Made by a program: the position numbers and the translations under genes. Shown in pieces: positions 34,199 to 44,902 of a stretch of DNA of 64,000 bases. This stretch comes from a bacterium (GTDB lineage: Bacteria > Pseudomonadota > Alphaproteobacteria > Rhodobacterales > Rhodobacteraceae). Positions within the stretch are counted from its first letter, which is position 1; the number at the start of each line of letters is the position of its first letter. The notes beneath the pieces were generated by a model. That model did no database searches and had not been told where the DNA came from. It saw nothing but the letters and a program-made list of their open reading frames with translations. The stretch is taken from NCBI GenBank assembly GCA_016124195.1, contig WGOE01000002.1:62001-126000 (forward strand). The letters are read 5' to 3'.

Positions 34199-35220
34199 CC
34201 GCGCAGCTTGTAAAGCGCGAGCGAGGCGGCCCATCCCAGAAGAAACAGGCCAACGATACCATAGCCCAGAAGGCCGAAGTTGTCGTTGAGCGCGCCGACC
34301 CCGTCCCAGAAGGTTCCGGCCAGACCCAGCTTGTCCTGCAAAAGACCCAGGGTCTCGATCCCGCCGACCAGAACCGCGACGCCGACCGACAGGGCGGTGA
34401 TGGTCAGGTTGTAATAAAGCTTGCGTATCGGCTTCTGAAAGGCCCAGCCATAGGCGCCCAGCATCAGGATGCCGTCGCTTGTGTCGATCAGGGCCATCCC
34501 GGCGCAGAACAGGGTCGGGAACACCATGATCGACCAGGGCGACATGCCATTGGCCACGCCCGCGGCCGACATGCCCAGAAGGCTCACCTCGGTCGCGGTA
34601 TCAAAGCCCAGACCGAACAGCAGGCCCAGAAGATAGATGTGCCAGTCCCTTTCGATCAGGCGGAACAGGCGGCGGAAGATCCGCGCCATCAGCCCGCCGC
34701 CCGACATCAGCATGTCCAGATCATCCTCGTGCAGCGCGCCGCCCGCCTTGACCCGCTGAAAGCTGCGCCAGGTGTTGATCAGGATGACAAGATTCGCCCC
34801 GGCCAGCGTGAAGAGGAAAAAGGCCGAGATCATCGTGCTGGCCACCCCGCCCACGGCGCGCCAGGACTCGAACCCGCTGCCCTGCAGCATATGGGCGGTG
34901 ATGGCCACCACGAGCGACATCAGCACCACGATCGAGGAATGGCCGAGCGAAAAGAACAGCCCCACCGCGACGGGCCGCTTGCCCTCTTGCATCAGCTTGC
35001 GGGTGATGTTGTCCACCGCGGCGATGTGGTCGGCATCCACCGCATGGCGCAGGCCAAAGCTGTAGGCCAGCAGGGCCGTGCCCAGCAACAGGGGGTGCTG
35101 GGCAAAGGCCACGAAGGCCCAGGCCCAGGCCAGTATGTTGAAGGCGATCAGAAAGCCCATCACCAAAGCGATCTTGCGCTTCAGGCGGGGCGAGGCATCG
35201 GAAAAAATCCGGTTCAGCAT
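34183..35220 (-). CDS. NiCoT-family transition-metal permease (HoxN/NixA type), probably cobalt
   Basis: 345 residues with about eight membrane segments. The NiCoT signature HAVDADHIAAVDN (metal-binding His/Asp in helix 2) is present, along with LFFSLGHSSIVV, LGFDTATEV and LIDTSDGILM. The family carries Ni2+ or Co2+. A cobalamin riboswitch directly upstream (35310-35497) indicates expression controlled by B12, which points to cobalt for corrinoid synthesis rather than nickel for the nearby urease. Start at ATG 35220, behind a GC-rich hairpin region. The 3' end overlaps the MFS gene by 16 bases in antisense. Confidence 0.9.
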   Translation of the reverse strand: MLNRIFSDASPRLKRKIALVMGFLIAFNILAWAWAFVAFAQHPLLLGTALLAYSFGLRHAVDADHIAAVDNITRKLMQEGKRPVAVGLFFSLGHSSIVVLMSLVVAITAHMLQGSGFESWRAVGGVASTMISAFFLFTLAGANLVILINTWRSFQRVKAGGALHEDDLDMLMSGGGLMARIFRRLFRLIERDWHIYLLGLLFGLGFDTATEVSLLGMSAAGVANGMSPWSIMVFPTLFCAGMALIDTSDGILMLGAYGWAFQKPIRKLYYNLTITALSVGVAVLVGGIETLGLLQDKLGLAGTFWDGVGALNDNFGLLGYGIVGLFLLGWAASLALYKLRGYDEI

Positions 35221-35238
35221 CGTCACTGTCTTTCTCCG

Positions 35239-35289
35239 CGACACCCTCCGTGTCGGGATCGGGGCTGTCGCGCATCGGAGGCTCCGATG
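35239..35289 (-). promoter_or_regulatory. Likely expression platform of the cobalamin riboswitch (two hairpins)
   Basis: Between aptamer and start codon lie two inverted repeats: CATCGGAG-G-CTCCGATG (35273-35289) and CGACAC-CCTCC-GTGTCG (35239-35255, plus-strand reading). The second is about 20 bases from the start codon and could restrict ribosome access; the first could compete with the aptamer. Mechanism is inferred from position. Confidence 0.5.
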
Positions 35290-35309
35290 GGCCATGCAGC
35301 CGTTGCACT

Positions 35310-35497
35310 GTGACGGGCAGGTCTCCTGGCTCGCGGGTCATTCGGTCTGTCCTGCCTTCCCGGTTTCCCAGTGGCGCAATGAACAGGCCGTCGCCGCTTA
35401 CAGTTGCGGGGGCAGCCACGGATCGGGCCCCGATTGGGTCGTCCCATCCCGTGTTCCCTATTAATCCATCAGGCTTGGCCTGATTGGAACCAGTCAC
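35310..35497 (-). ncRNA. Cobalamin (B12) riboswitch
   Basis: Read on the minus strand, the leader contains the conserved elements in order: ATTAATAGGGAACACGG near the 5' end, GCTGCCCCCGCAACTGTAAG in the core, GCCACTGGG, AACCGGGAAGGC, and the B12 box GAGCCAGGAGACCTGCC. Closing stem P1 can form between GTGAC (35493-35497) and GTCAC (35310-35314). It lies 90 bases before the NiCoT permease start and should lower its expression when adenosylcobalamin is plentiful. Identification rests on these conserved blocks and is strong. Confidence 0.95.
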
Positions 35498-35682
35498 GCT
35501 TATGTATCGGTGCCGGAAAGGGCCTTGTCCAGATCGGAAGCGACATGGGCTGGCGCGCCCGCGTCATCCTTTCGGCGAGGGTGTCCGGCATGACGTAGCG
35601 GCCCCGGCACCGGACCGGCTCTTTTTGGCTGGGCGAAGGGCTTTGGAATGCTACTGTAGGTCAAAACCTTGGGAGGAGTGTC

Positions 35683-37272
35683 ATGGATTATCCTCTGGTC
35701 ATCGGCCAAATGCTGGCATCCGGGCTGAGCGCCGCGCCGGACCAGCGGATCACCTATGCCGATCAGGTCGAGATGACCTATGCCGAGTTCGGCCAAAGGG
35801 TCGCCCGGCTGGGTTCGGCGCTGGCCTCGCTTGGCCTTGGGCCGGGGGCGGTCGTGGCGGTGATGGACTACGATTCGCACCGCTATCTGGAAAGCTTCTT
35901 TGCCATCCCGATGCTGGGCGCCACCCTGCACACCGTGAATGTGCGGCTTTCGCCCGAACAGGTGCTTTACACGATCAACCATGCCGAGGATGACGCCATC
36001 CTGGTCCATGCCGATTTCCTTCCGCTGCTGTTGCCCTTGCTGCCCCGGATGCGGCCGGTCAGGCTGATCCTCCTGTCCGACAAGCCGGTGCCGCTGCCCG
36101 AAGGCTTTGCCGGCGAATACGAGGAATTGCTGGCCGAAGGCGATGCGGCCTTCCCCTTCCCCGAGTTTCCGGAAACCACCCGTGCGACGCTGTTTTACAC
36201 CACCGGCACCACCGGAGACCCCAAGGGTGTCACCTATACCCACCGCCAGCTTGTGCTGCATTCGATGGGGGTTATCGCCTGCCTGGCCCCAGTGCCGGGC
36301 CGCGGCGGCATCAAGCTCGACGACGTCTACATGCCGCTCACACCGCTGTTTCACGTGCATGGCTGGGGCTTTCCACTGATTGCGACCATGCTGGGGATGC
36401 GGCAGGTCTATCCGGGACGTTACGAGCCGGTCAAACTTTTGCGCCTGATCGCCGAACATGGCGTGACCTTCTCGCATTGCGTGCCGACCATTCTGGGCAT
36501 GCTGCTGGCCGCACCGGAGTCAGAGGCGGTGAACCTCACGGGCTGGAAGGTGATCATCGGCGGATCGGCCTTGCCTGAAGGGTTGGCGCGTCAGGCCGTG
36601 GCGCGGGGGATCGACGTGCACACCGGCTATGGCATGTCCGAGACCTGCCCGATCCTGACCATCGCCGACATGAAGGCCACCCAGGGCGCCACGGGTGACA
36701 CCACCGCGATCCGCATCGCCACCGGCAAGGCGGCACCTCTGGTGCAGATCCGCGTGGTCGATCCCGAGATGCGCGATGTGCCCCATGACGGCGTGGCCAC
36801 CGGCGAGGTCGTGGCGCGCGCGCCCTGGCTGACCCATGGCTATCTGCGCAACGAGGCCGGCACCGCGGCCCTCTGGCGCGGCGGCTGGTTGCACACCGGC
36901 GATGTCGGCAACATGGGCGCGGACGGCACCCTGCGCATCACCGACCGGCTCAAGGATGTGATCAAGTCGGGCGGCGAGTGGATTTCCTCGCTGGAACTGG
37001 AAAGCATCGTCTCGGCCGTGCCCGGCGTGGTCGAGGTGGCGGCGGTGGGCGTGCCCGATGAACAATGGGGCGAAAGGCCGGTCGTGCTGGTGGTGGCCAA
37101 GACCGAGGTCGAGGCTGCGGCCCATGCCGCCGTCGCTGCGGCGATCGCCGCGGGCCGCCTGTCGAAATGGGCCGCGCCGGAACGGGTGATGACGGTCGAG
37201 GCGATCCCCAAGACCAGCGTCGGCAAGATCGACAAGAAGGCGATCCGCGCTTCGCTGGCCAAGGCGGGCTGA
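35683..37272 (+). CDS. Acyl-CoA synthetase (AMP-forming, long/medium-chain type)
   Basis: Activates a carboxylic acid to acyl-adenylate and then acyl-CoA. 529 residues of the ANL superfamily. Visible: P-loop-like motif [18 protein letters not shown], the [10 protein letters not shown] segment, YGMSETCPI, the [12 protein letters not shown] motif, hinge region [16 protein letters not shown] and the catalytic lysine in [14 protein letters not shown] near the C-terminus. An acuI-type reductase gene follows 36 bases downstream and is probably in the same operon, which suggests use of a short or medium acid, such as a propionate- or acrylate-related substrate (inference). Confidence 0.88.
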   Translation: MDYPLVIGQMLASGLSAAPDQRITYADQVEMTYAEFGQRVARLGSALASLGLGPGAVVAVMDYDSHRYLESFFAIPMLGATLHTVNVRLSPEQVLYTINHAEDDAILVHADFLPLLLPLLPRMRPVRLILLSDKPVPLPEGFAGEYEELLAEGDAAFPFPEFPETTRATLFYTTGTTGDPKGVTYTHRQLVLHSMGVIACLAPVPGRGGIKLDDVYMPLTPLFHVHGWGFPLIATMLGMRQVYPGRYEPVKLLRLIAEHGVTFSHCVPTILGMLLAAPESEAVNLTGWKVIIGGSALPEGLARQAVARGIDVHTGYGMSETCPILTIADMKATQGATGDTTAIRIATGKAAPLVQIRVVDPEMRDVPHDGVATGEVVARAPWLTHGYLRNEAGTAALWRGGWLHTGDVGNMGADGTLRITDRLKDVIKSGGEWISSLELESIVSAVPGVVEVAAVGVPDEQWGERPVVLVVAKTEVEAAAHAAVAAAIAAGRLSKWAAPERVMTVEAIPKTSVGKIDKKAIRASLAKAG

Positions 37273-37308
37273 CCGCTGTCGCGTGAAATGCAGTTGAAAG
37301 GAAAGACG

Positions 37309-38301
37309 ATGTTCCAAGCGCTTGTGCTCGACAAGGGGGCAGATGGCCAGGCCGTGGCCGTGGTCAAGGAGATGGACGACGCGGCCCTTCCGCCGGGCAA
37401 TGTCACGGTGGCGGTGGAATATTCCACGCTCAATTACAAGGACGGGCTCTGCCTGTCGCCCTCGGGCGGCGGGCTGGTGCGGACCTATCCTCATGTCGGC
37501 GGCGTGGATTTTGCCGGAACCGTCGAGGCGAGCGAGGATGACCGCTACAAGCCCGGCGACAAGGTCGTCCTGACCGGCTGGCGCGTGGGCGAGGTGCATT
37601 GGGGCGGCTATGCCACCAGGGCGCGCGTCAAGGCCGATTGGCTTGTGCCCCTGCCTGCGGGCCTGACCACAAGGGCCGCGATGGCGGTGGGGACGGCCGG
37701 CCTGACCTCGATGCTGGCGGTGCTGGCGCTGGAGGATCACGGGCTGGAGCCGGCGGCGGGCGAGGTTCTGGTCACGGGGGCCGCGGGGGGCGTGGGCTCG
37801 ACCGCCGTGGCGATCCTGGCGCACCTGGGCTATCAGGTCGCGGCCGTCACCGGCCGGCCCGAGACCGAAGCCTATCTGCGCGATCTGGGCGCCAGCCGCA
37901 TCGTCCCGCGCGCCGATCTGGCCGAAACCGTCAAGCGGCCGCTTGAGGCGGAAACCTGGGCCGGCTGCATCGATGCCGTGGGCGGGGCCATGCTGGCGCG
38001 GGTGCTGGGCCAGATGAAATATGGCGCTTCGGTCGCGGCGGTCGGCCTTGCGGGCGGGTCGGGATTGCCGGCCTCGGTCATCCCGTTTCTGTTGCGCGGT
38101 GTGAATTTGCTGGGGATCGATTCCGTCATGAAACCCTTCGCCGCTCGGCAGCGTGCATGGGCGCGGGTGGCGACGGACCTGCCGATGGACAAGCTGGAGG
38201 CGATGATCCAGCCCGCGCCCCTGGCCGATGTGCCAATGCTGGCGGCGGCGATCCTCAAGGGCGAGGTCAAGGGCCGTGTCGTCGTCGATGTGAGCGCCTG
38301 A
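37309..38301 (+). CDS. acuI: MDR-family NADPH-dependent oxidoreductase, acrylyl-CoA reductase (AcuI/YhdH) type
   Basis: 330 residues, the AcuI/YhdH size. Markers are the start [41 protein letters not shown]-type block, the Rossmann loop [14 protein letters not shown], and the ending [13 protein letters not shown]. In Rhodobacter sphaeroides AcuI reduces acrylyl-CoA to propionyl-CoA in 3-hydroxypropionate and DMSP metabolism. Start at ATG 37309 behind AAAGGAAAG. Follows an acyl-CoA synthetase gene closely, consistent with activation and reduction of an unsaturated acid. The exact substrate is not proven by sequence alone. Confidence 0.8.
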   Translation: MFQALVLDKGADGQAVAVVKEMDDAALPPGNVTVAVEYSTLNYKDGLCLSPSGGGLVRTYPHVGGVDFAGTVEASEDDRYKPGDKVVLTGWRVGEVHWGGYATRARVKADWLVPLPAGLTTRAAMAVGTAGLTSMLAVLALEDHGLEPAAGEVLVTGAAGGVGSTAVAILAHLGYQVAAVTGRPETEAYLRDLGASRIVPRADLAETVKRPLEAETWAGCIDAVGGAMLARVLGQMKYGASVAAVGLAGGSGLPASVIPFLLRGVNLLGIDSVMKPFAARQRAWARVATDLPMDKLEAMIQPAPLADVPMLAAAILKGEVKGRVVVDVSA

Positions 38302-38310
38302 CGCCCCCCC

Positions 38311-38386
38311 CGATTTTTCTGCGAAAAATCAAACCATCGCGATTTTTCTGCGAAAAATCGTTTCTGGAATTCTTCGCAGAAGAATT
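38311..38386. terminator. Triple hairpin cluster between convergent genes
   Basis: Three perfect inverted repeats in 76 bases: GATTTTTC-TGC-GAAAAATC at 38312-38330 and again at 38341-38359, and AATTCTTC-GCA-GAAGAATT at 38368-38386. AT-rich arms with T tracts on both strands make this a good bidirectional terminator for acuI and the opposing dehydrogenase gene. The first two are copies of the same element as at 60975 and 61023. Confidence 0.7.
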
Positions 38387-38392
38387 GTGGGC

Positions 38393-39559
38393 TCAGTCCT
38401 TCCAGTCGCCTTCAAAATCTTTGGGGATCATCAGGTTGTGCGCGCCAAAGTTCTTGATGTCGCGCTCGCCGCACAAAGCCATCGTCGTGTCGATCTCTTT
38501 GGCGATCACCTCCAGCGCCGCCGTCACCCCGGCCTGTCCCATGGCGCCGAGGCCATAGATATAGCTGCGCCCGATCAGCGTGGCCTTGGCCCCCATGGCT
38601 ATGGCCTTCAGTACGTCCTGACCGGACCGGATGCCGGAATCCATCCAGACCTCGGCCTGATCGCCCACAGCTCGCACGATGCCGGGCAGCCGGCGGATCG
38701 AGGACAAAGCGCCATCCAGTTGCCGCCCGCCATGGTTCGACACGATCATCGCATCGCAGCCGAAATCGGCGGCCCTGCGGGCGTCGTCCTCGTCCAGCAC
38801 GCCTTTCAGAATCAGCTTGCCACCCCACATGTCGCGGATCCGGGCGATCTTGCCCCAGTCGAGCTGCGGGTCGAACTGTTCGGCCGTCCATGACCCCAGC
38901 GACGACAGGTCCTTCACCCCCTTGGCATGGCCCACGATGTTGCCGAAGGAATGACGCTTGGTCTGTGCCATGCCATAAGCCCAGCGCCATTTGGTGGCGA
39001 TGTCGAGGATATTGGCCAGTGTGGGCTTTGGCGGGGCGGAGAGCCCGTTCTTCAGATCCTTGTGCCGCTGGCCGAGGATCTGCAGATCCAGCGTCAGGAC
39101 AAGCGCCGAGCAGCCGGCCTTCTTCGCCCGATCGAGCGCGGAGCCCACGAAATCCCAATCCTTCATCACGTAAAGCTGAAACCAGAAGGGCGCCGTGGTA
39201 TGCGCCGCCACATCCTCGATCGAACAGATCGACATGGTGGACAGCGTGAAGGGCACGCCAAAGGCCTCGGCAGCGCGCGCGGCCTTGATCTCGCCATCGG
39301 CCGATTGCATGCCGGTGAAGCCCACCGGGGCCAGCGCCACCGGCATGGTGACCTTCTGGCCCAGCATGGAGCCCGCGATGCTGCGGTTCGACATGTCGAC
39401 CGCCACCTTCTGGCGCAGGCGCAACCGCGCGAAATCGCTGACATTCTCGCGGAAGGTCTGTTCGGTATAGGACCCGCTTTCGCAATAGTCGAAGAACATG
39501 CGCGGCACGCGGGCCTTGTGCAGGCGGCGCAGGTCTTCGATGCAGGTGATGACGGGCAT
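38393..39559 (-). CDS. lldD: FMN-dependent alpha-hydroxyacid dehydrogenase (LldD-like)
   Basis: Oxidises an L-2-hydroxyacid, probably L-lactate, and feeds electrons to the respiratory chain. 388 residues. Family landmarks are FDYCESGSYTEQTFREN (substrate tyrosine region), PVALAPVGFTGMQSADGE, FQLYVMKD, LKGVLDEDDAR (active-site lysine) and the catalytic His/Arg motif VSNHGGRQLDG. The C-terminal GRSYIYGLGAMGQAGV closes the FMN phosphate site. Start ATG 39559 was chosen to match the usual MPVITCIEDLR N-terminus. Convergent with acuI across the hairpin cluster. Lactate specificity is by similarity; glycolate or mandelate relatives cannot be excluded. Confidence 0.85.
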   Translation of the reverse strand: MPVITCIEDLRRLHKARVPRMFFDYCESGSYTEQTFRENVSDFARLRLRQKVAVDMSNRSIAGSMLGQKVTMPVALAPVGFTGMQSADGEIKAARAAEAFGVPFTLSTMSICSIEDVAAHTTAPFWFQLYVMKDWDFVGSALDRAKKAGCSALVLTLDLQILGQRHKDLKNGLSAPPKPTLANILDIATKWRWAYGMAQTKRHSFGNIVGHAKGVKDLSSLGSWTAEQFDPQLDWGKIARIRDMWGGKLILKGVLDEDDARRAADFGCDAMIVSNHGGRQLDGALSSIRRLPGIVRAVGDQAEVWMDSGIRSGQDVLKAIAMGAKATLIGRSYIYGLGAMGQAGVTAALEVIAKEIDTTMALCGERDIKNFGAHNLMIPKDFEGDWKD

Positions 39560-39882
39560 GGGCGGTCTCACGGTCAGGTTGCGGTCACGCGCGAGCCTAG
39601 CGCGCCGGGCCGGCAAGTGCCAGTCCGCAACGAAAATCCCGGCCCTTCGACCCGCGCCCAGCCGAGTGCCGTGGCGCGGGTTTTCTAACCAGGGGATGGC
39701 GATATCCGGCGGCCTCCGCCCCGGCTTGCGTTTTCAGTTCGCCCAAATTGCGGGCATAGCGCGCAATTCCTGTGCGGATGGATACCCGGCATCGGGCAAT
39801 TCGCCGTGGCGCGGCCGAGGCTGTTGGCGGAGGCCACGCTCTGCGCCAAGCTTGCGCCACATGCTCTGCCGGAATGCCCAAG
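39560..39882. promoter_or_regulatory. Divergent region between lldD and the urease operon, with palindrome
   Basis: 323 bases without a supported gene. An imperfect palindrome AATTGCG-N9-CGCAATT spans 39746-39768, about 115 bases before ureD; it is a candidate site for a nitrogen- or urease-specific regulator. I see no clear sigma-54 TGGCAC/TTGC element. The frame that opens at 39772 upstream of ureD lacks conserved character and is treated as leader. Confidence 0.4.
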
Positions 39883-40716
39883 ATGTTTGACCTGCCTTCC
39901 CCGCCTGCGATGCAGCGCAGCAAAGGGCGTGCCTTTGCCGCCTTCACGCTGCGGCAGGGCGCGCCGCATCTGGCCGATCTGGCGCAGCAGGGCTCGGCCA
40001 AGCTGATGCTGCCACGGGTGGCAGGGCCGGTGCCGGAAGCGGTGTTCCTCAATACTTCGGGCGGGCTCACCGGCGGTGATCTTCTCTCTTATGGGCTGCA
40101 GGTCGGTGCCGGGGTGCATCTTTGCGCCACGACCCAGACGGCTGAGCGTGCCTATCGCGCCGAAGGCCCGGCCGAGGCGCGCTTTGCCGCCACGGTAGGC
40201 GCGGGCGGGCGGCTCGACTGGCTGCCGCAAGAGACCATCCTGTTCCAGTCCTCCAACCTCTCGCGCCGGACCGAGATCGACCTTGCCCATGACGCGACCG
40301 CCCTTTTGTGCGAAAGCGTGGTCCTCGGCCGCCTCGCAATGGGCGAGGTTGTCACCCAGACCCGTCTGACCGATCACCGCATGATCCGGCGTGACGGACG
40401 TCCGGTTTGGGCCGAGATGCTCGCGCTCGACCCCGAGGTGCTGGCCCGCGCGGCAAACCCGGTCCTCCTGGACGGCGCGCTGGCCTTTGGCGTCGCGGCG
40501 CTGGTCATGCAGGGGGCCGAGGATGCCGCAGCCGCCCTGCGCGCCCTGCCTGCGGTGGCGGGGGCCGGGCTTGCGGTCTCGGGCTGGGACGGGCGCTGCC
40601 TCGCGCGCGTTCTGGCGCCGGACGGACTAACCCTGCGCAAGGCGATGGCGCAGATCATCAAGACCCTGTCGGCGCGGCCTTTGCCCCGCGTCTGGGCCAG
40701 CGGAGGACTCTCATGA
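39883..40716 (+). CDS. ureD: Urease accessory protein UreD
   Basis: Part of the UreDFG complex that inserts nickel into apo-urease. 277 residues, usual length. Markers are [12 protein letters not shown] near the start, [36 protein letters not shown] and [13 protein letters not shown]. Two ATGs (39874 and 39883) are possible starts; 39883 gives better spacing from a GGA ribosome site. First gene of the urease operon; its stop overlaps the ureA ATG. Confidence 0.92.
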   Translation: MFDLPSPPAMQRSKGRAFAAFTLRQGAPHLADLAQQGSAKLMLPRVAGPVPEAVFLNTSGGLTGGDLLSYGLQVGAGVHLCATTQTAERAYRAEGPAEARFAATVGAGGRLDWLPQETILFQSSNLSRRTEIDLAHDATALLCESVVLGRLAMGEVVTQTRLTDHRMIRRDGRPVWAEMLALDPEVLARAANPVLLDGALAFGVAALVMQGAEDAAAALRALPAVAGAGLAVSGWDGRCLARVLAPDGLTLRKAMAQIIKTLSARPLPRVWASGGLS

Positions 40717-41015
40717 ACCTGACACCGCGCGAACGCGAGAAACTGCTGGTGAGCCTCGCCGCCATGGTGGCGCGCGGCCGCCTGCAAAGGGGCGTCAAGC
40801 TCAACCATCCCGAGGCGGTGGCGTTGATCACCGATTTCGTCGTCGAGGGCGCGCGTGACGGCCGCGCGGTGTCAGACCTGATGCAGGCCGGCGCCCATGT
40901 CATCACCGCCGATCAGTGCATGGCCGGCGTACCCGAGATGATCCATTCGGTTCAGGTCGAGGCGACCTTTCCCGACGGCACCAAGCTTGTCACCGTCCAC
41001 CACCCCATCCGATAA
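40713..41015 (+). CDS. ureA: Urease gamma subunit UreA
   Basis: Structural subunit, 100 residues, the standard gamma length: [21 protein letters not shown] at the start, [15 protein letters not shown]-type segment ([18 protein letters not shown]) and the ending [18 protein letters not shown] overlaps the ureD stop (ATGA). It is separated from ureB by the hupE/ureJ-like gene, a typical alphaproteobacterial arrangement. Confidence 0.96.
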   Translation: MNLTPREREKLLVSLAAMVARGRLQRGVKLNHPEAVALITDFVVEGARDGRAVSDLMQAGAHVITADQCMAGVPEMIHSVQVEATFPDGTKLVTVHHPIR

Positions 41016-41024
41016 GAGGCCCGA

Positions 41025-41582
41025 ATGAAGCGCATTCTTTCCGTCCCGTTGATCTTCGCCCCCACGGTCGCGCTTGCCCATCCCGGCCATGGCACGGGGC
41101 TGGTGGCGGGTTTCTTCCACCCCTTCACCGGGGCCGATCACCTTCTGGCCATGACCGGCGTCGGCCTCTGGGCCGCGATGCTGGGCGGGCGGAGCCGCTG
41201 GGCCTTGCCGGCGACCTTTCTGGGCGCGATGACGCTGGGCGGCGGCCTTGCGATGCAGACCGGCCTTGGCGCCTTGGCCGCCGGGGTCGAGCCCGCCATC
41301 CTCGCCTCGGTCATCGTTCTGGGCGCGGTGGTGGCGCTGGTGCTGCGCGCGCCGCTTGTGCTGTCGCTGCCGATGATCGGCTTCTTCGGCCTCGCCCATG
41401 GCGCGGCGCATGGGCTCGAGATGGAGGGCAACGGTCTGGCCTTCGCCGCCGCGATGCTTTGTGCGACCGCGATGCTGCACGGGCTGGGCCTGACCTTTGG
41501 CCTGTCGCTGAACCGGGTGGCGCTTCGGCTGGCCGGTGCGGCGGCTTGCCTCGGCGGGCTCATGCTTGCCTTTGCCGGGTGA
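41025..41582 (+). CDS. ureJ: HupE/UreJ family membrane protein
   Basis: 185 residues: a signal-like first segment ([13 protein letters not shown]), then the family motif [33 protein letters not shown], and five or so further membrane segments (including [15 protein letters not shown] and [16 protein letters not shown]). The histidine/aspartate-rich motifs suit nickel binding, and relatives are implicated in Ni2+ uptake for hydrogenase or urease. Since the NiCoT permease in this window is under B12 control, this protein is the better candidate for nickel supply to urease. Transport role is known from relatives, not shown here. Confidence 0.88.
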   Translation: MKRILSVPLIFAPTVALAHPGHGTGLVAGFFHPFTGADHLLAMTGVGLWAAMLGGRSRWALPATFLGAMTLGGGLAMQTGLGALAAGVEPAILASVIVLGAVVALVLRAPLVLSLPMIGFFGLAHGAAHGLEMEGNGLAFAAAMLCATAMLHGLGLTFGLSLNRVALRLAGAAACLGGLMLAFAG

Positions 41583-41586
41583 CGCG

Positions 41587-41892
41587 ATGATCCCCGGAGA
41601 AATCATCCCCGCCGAGGGCGACATCACCCTCAACGCCGACCGGCAGTCCATCACGCTTCTGGTCGCCAACACCGGCGACCGCCCGGTGCAGGTCGGCAGC
41701 CACTACCACTTTGCCGAGACCAACCCCGGCCTCAGCTTTGACCGCAAGGCCGCCCACGGGATGCGCCTCGACATCCCCGCCGGCACCGCCGTGCGGTTCG
41801 AGCCGGGCCAGTCGCGCGAGGTCAACCTCGTGCCCTACGGCGGGCTGCGCCGGGTCCAGGGCTTCAACGCCAAAGTGATGGGAGATCTCTGA
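41587..41892 (+). CDS. ureB: Urease beta subunit UreB
   Basis: 101 residues, standard length: start [16 protein letters not shown], the conserved [18 protein letters not shown], and the ending [17 protein letters not shown]. Start at ATG 41587 is four bases after the hupE/ureJ stop. The ureC ATG directly abuts the TGA. Confidence 0.96.
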   Translation: MIPGEIIPAEGDITLNADRQSITLLVANTGDRPVQVGSHYHFAETNPGLSFDRKAAHGMRLDIPAGTAVRFEPGQSREVNLVPYGGLRRVQGFNAKVMGDL

Positions 41893-43602
<1,710 letters not shown>

Positions 43603-43644
43603 CCGACCCGCGCATGCCCGGCAGACTGCACCCCGGCTGACCTG

Positions 43645-43698
43645 CCTTTCATTTTGGTCCAAATACCCCACGGGGGTCCGGGGGTGTGAAACCCCCGG
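43645..43698. repeat. Intergenic element with hairpin between ureC and ureE
   Basis: A TATTTGGACC-type motif (43645-43677, minus-strand reading: GTATTTGGACCAAAATGAAA) is followed by a perfect hairpin CCGGGGGT-GTGAA-ACCCCCGG (43678-43698). A diverged copy of the motif is at 62411-62441 before glyA's end. The hairpin could attenuate transcription or protect the structural-subunit mRNA ahead of the accessory genes. Confidence 0.55.
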
Positions 43699-43743
43699 CG
43701 CCCCGGCCAGACCCCGAACCGCCCCTGAAAGACCGGAGCCCGC

Positions 43744-44271
43744 ATGACAGACCTTCCACCCGCCCGCACCCTTCTGTCCAAGGCTCCGGCCGCGCATCAT
43801 GGCCAGGTGGTGCTTGGCTATGACGAACGCCTCCTGCGCCGCAAACGCCTTGTGACGGCCGCGGGCGAGGGCTTTCTGGTCGATCTGCCCGCGGTGACCA
43901 ATCTCGACGATTTCTGGGGCTTTGAACTCGAGGATGGCCGCGCCATCCAGGTCGTGCCCGCGACCGAGGCGCTGGTCGAGGTCACCGGCCCCGACCTCCC
44001 CCGCCTCGCCTGGCACATCGGCAACCGCCACACGCCCTGCCAGATCGAGGCCAGCCGTCTGCTGATCCGCCGCGACCACGTGCTCGAGGCGATGCTGGCG
44101 CAACTGGGCGCCAGTGTCGCCTATGTCAATGAACCCTTCACGCCGGAGGGCGGCGCCTATGGCACCGGCCGGACCATGGGCCATGCGCACGGGCCGGAGA
44201 CACCGTCCGAGAATTTCGGCTGGCATGACCACGGCGACGGAAACCTGCATTTCCACGCGCCAAAACGCTAA
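43744..44271 (+). CDS. ureE: Urease accessory nickel chaperone UreE
   Basis: 175 residues. N-terminal peptide-binding domain (VVLGYDERLLRRKRLVTAAGEGFLVDLP), metal-binding domain with AWHIGNRHTPCQIE, and a histidine-rich C-terminus (GHAHGPE..., HDHGDGNLHFHAPK) that should bind nickel. Delivers Ni2+ to the UreDFG complex. Stop at 44271 is one base before the ureF ATG. Confidence 0.94.
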   Translation: MTDLPPARTLLSKAPAAHHGQVVLGYDERLLRRKRLVTAAGEGFLVDLPAVTNLDDFWGFELEDGRAIQVVPATEALVEVTGPDLPRLAWHIGNRHTPCQIEASRLLIRRDHVLEAMLAQLGASVAYVNEPFTPEGGAYGTGRTMGHAHGPETPSENFGWHDHGDGNLHFHAPKR

Positions 44272-44272
44272 G

Positions 44273-44902
44273 ATGACCCGCGCGATCGATCTTCTGACCC
44301 TGGTGCAATGGCTCTCGCCGGCCTTCCCGGTCGGGGCCTATGCCTATTCGCAGGGGCTCGAACACGCCATCAGCGATGGCCGGGTGACCGACCCCGCCAG
44401 CCTGTCCGAATGGATCCGGGGCGTCTTGAGCCATGGCGCGGGACGGATGGATGCAATCTTGCTCGTCCATGGCCGGCGCGAGGACGGGCTTGCCGACCTG
44501 GCCTATGCCTATACGACCTCGGCCGAGCGGTGCGCCGAAATGCGCGATCAGGGCGCGGCTTTTGGCCAACTCGTTCAGGGACTGACCGGTCAGATCCAGC
44601 CGCCCTTGCCCTACGCGCTTGCCGTGGCGCAGGCCAGCCGCTCGCTCAGCCTCGAGGATGCCGAGGTCGCAGCCCTTTTCCTGCAGGCCCTGGCCGCACA
44701 ACTCGTCTCGGCCGCCGTGCGCTTCGTTCCGCTCGGTGCGGCCGAAGGGCAGAAGGTGCTGTCGGGCCTCTCCCCCCTCATCACCGACCTCGCTGCGCGC
44801 TGCGCCCAGGAACCGCTCTCGGCCCTTGCCAGCGCGACCCTTGGCGCCGACCATGCGGCGATGCGCCACGAAACCCTGGATGTAAGGATCTTCCGCTCAT
44901 GA
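44273..44902 (+). CDS. ureF: Urease accessory protein UreF
   Basis: 209 residues, helical. Markers are [41 protein letters not shown] and the C-terminal region ending in [10 protein letters not shown]. Works with UreD and UreG in the activation complex. ATG 44273 is one base after the ureE stop, and the ureG ATG overlaps the ureF stop (ATGA at 44899-44902). Confidence 0.94.
   Translation: MTRAIDLLTLVQWLSPAFPVGAYAYSQGLEHAISDGRVTDPASLSEWIRGVLSHGAGRMDAILLVHGRREDGLADLAYAYTTSAERCAEMRDQGAAFGQLVQGLTGQIQPPLPYALAVAQASRSLSLEDAEVAALFLQALAAQLVSAAVRFVPLGAAEGQKVLSGLSPLITDLAARCAQEPLSALASATLGADHAAMRHETLDVRIFRS

Noticed and set aside
38312-38386. Insertion-sequence ends
   Set aside because: Palindromes are short, lie between convergent genes, and enclose no transposase or target duplication.
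39772-39882. N-terminal extension of UreD from 39772
   Set aside because: The 37 extra residues lack UreD character and there is no better ribosome site; normal UreD length starts near 39883.
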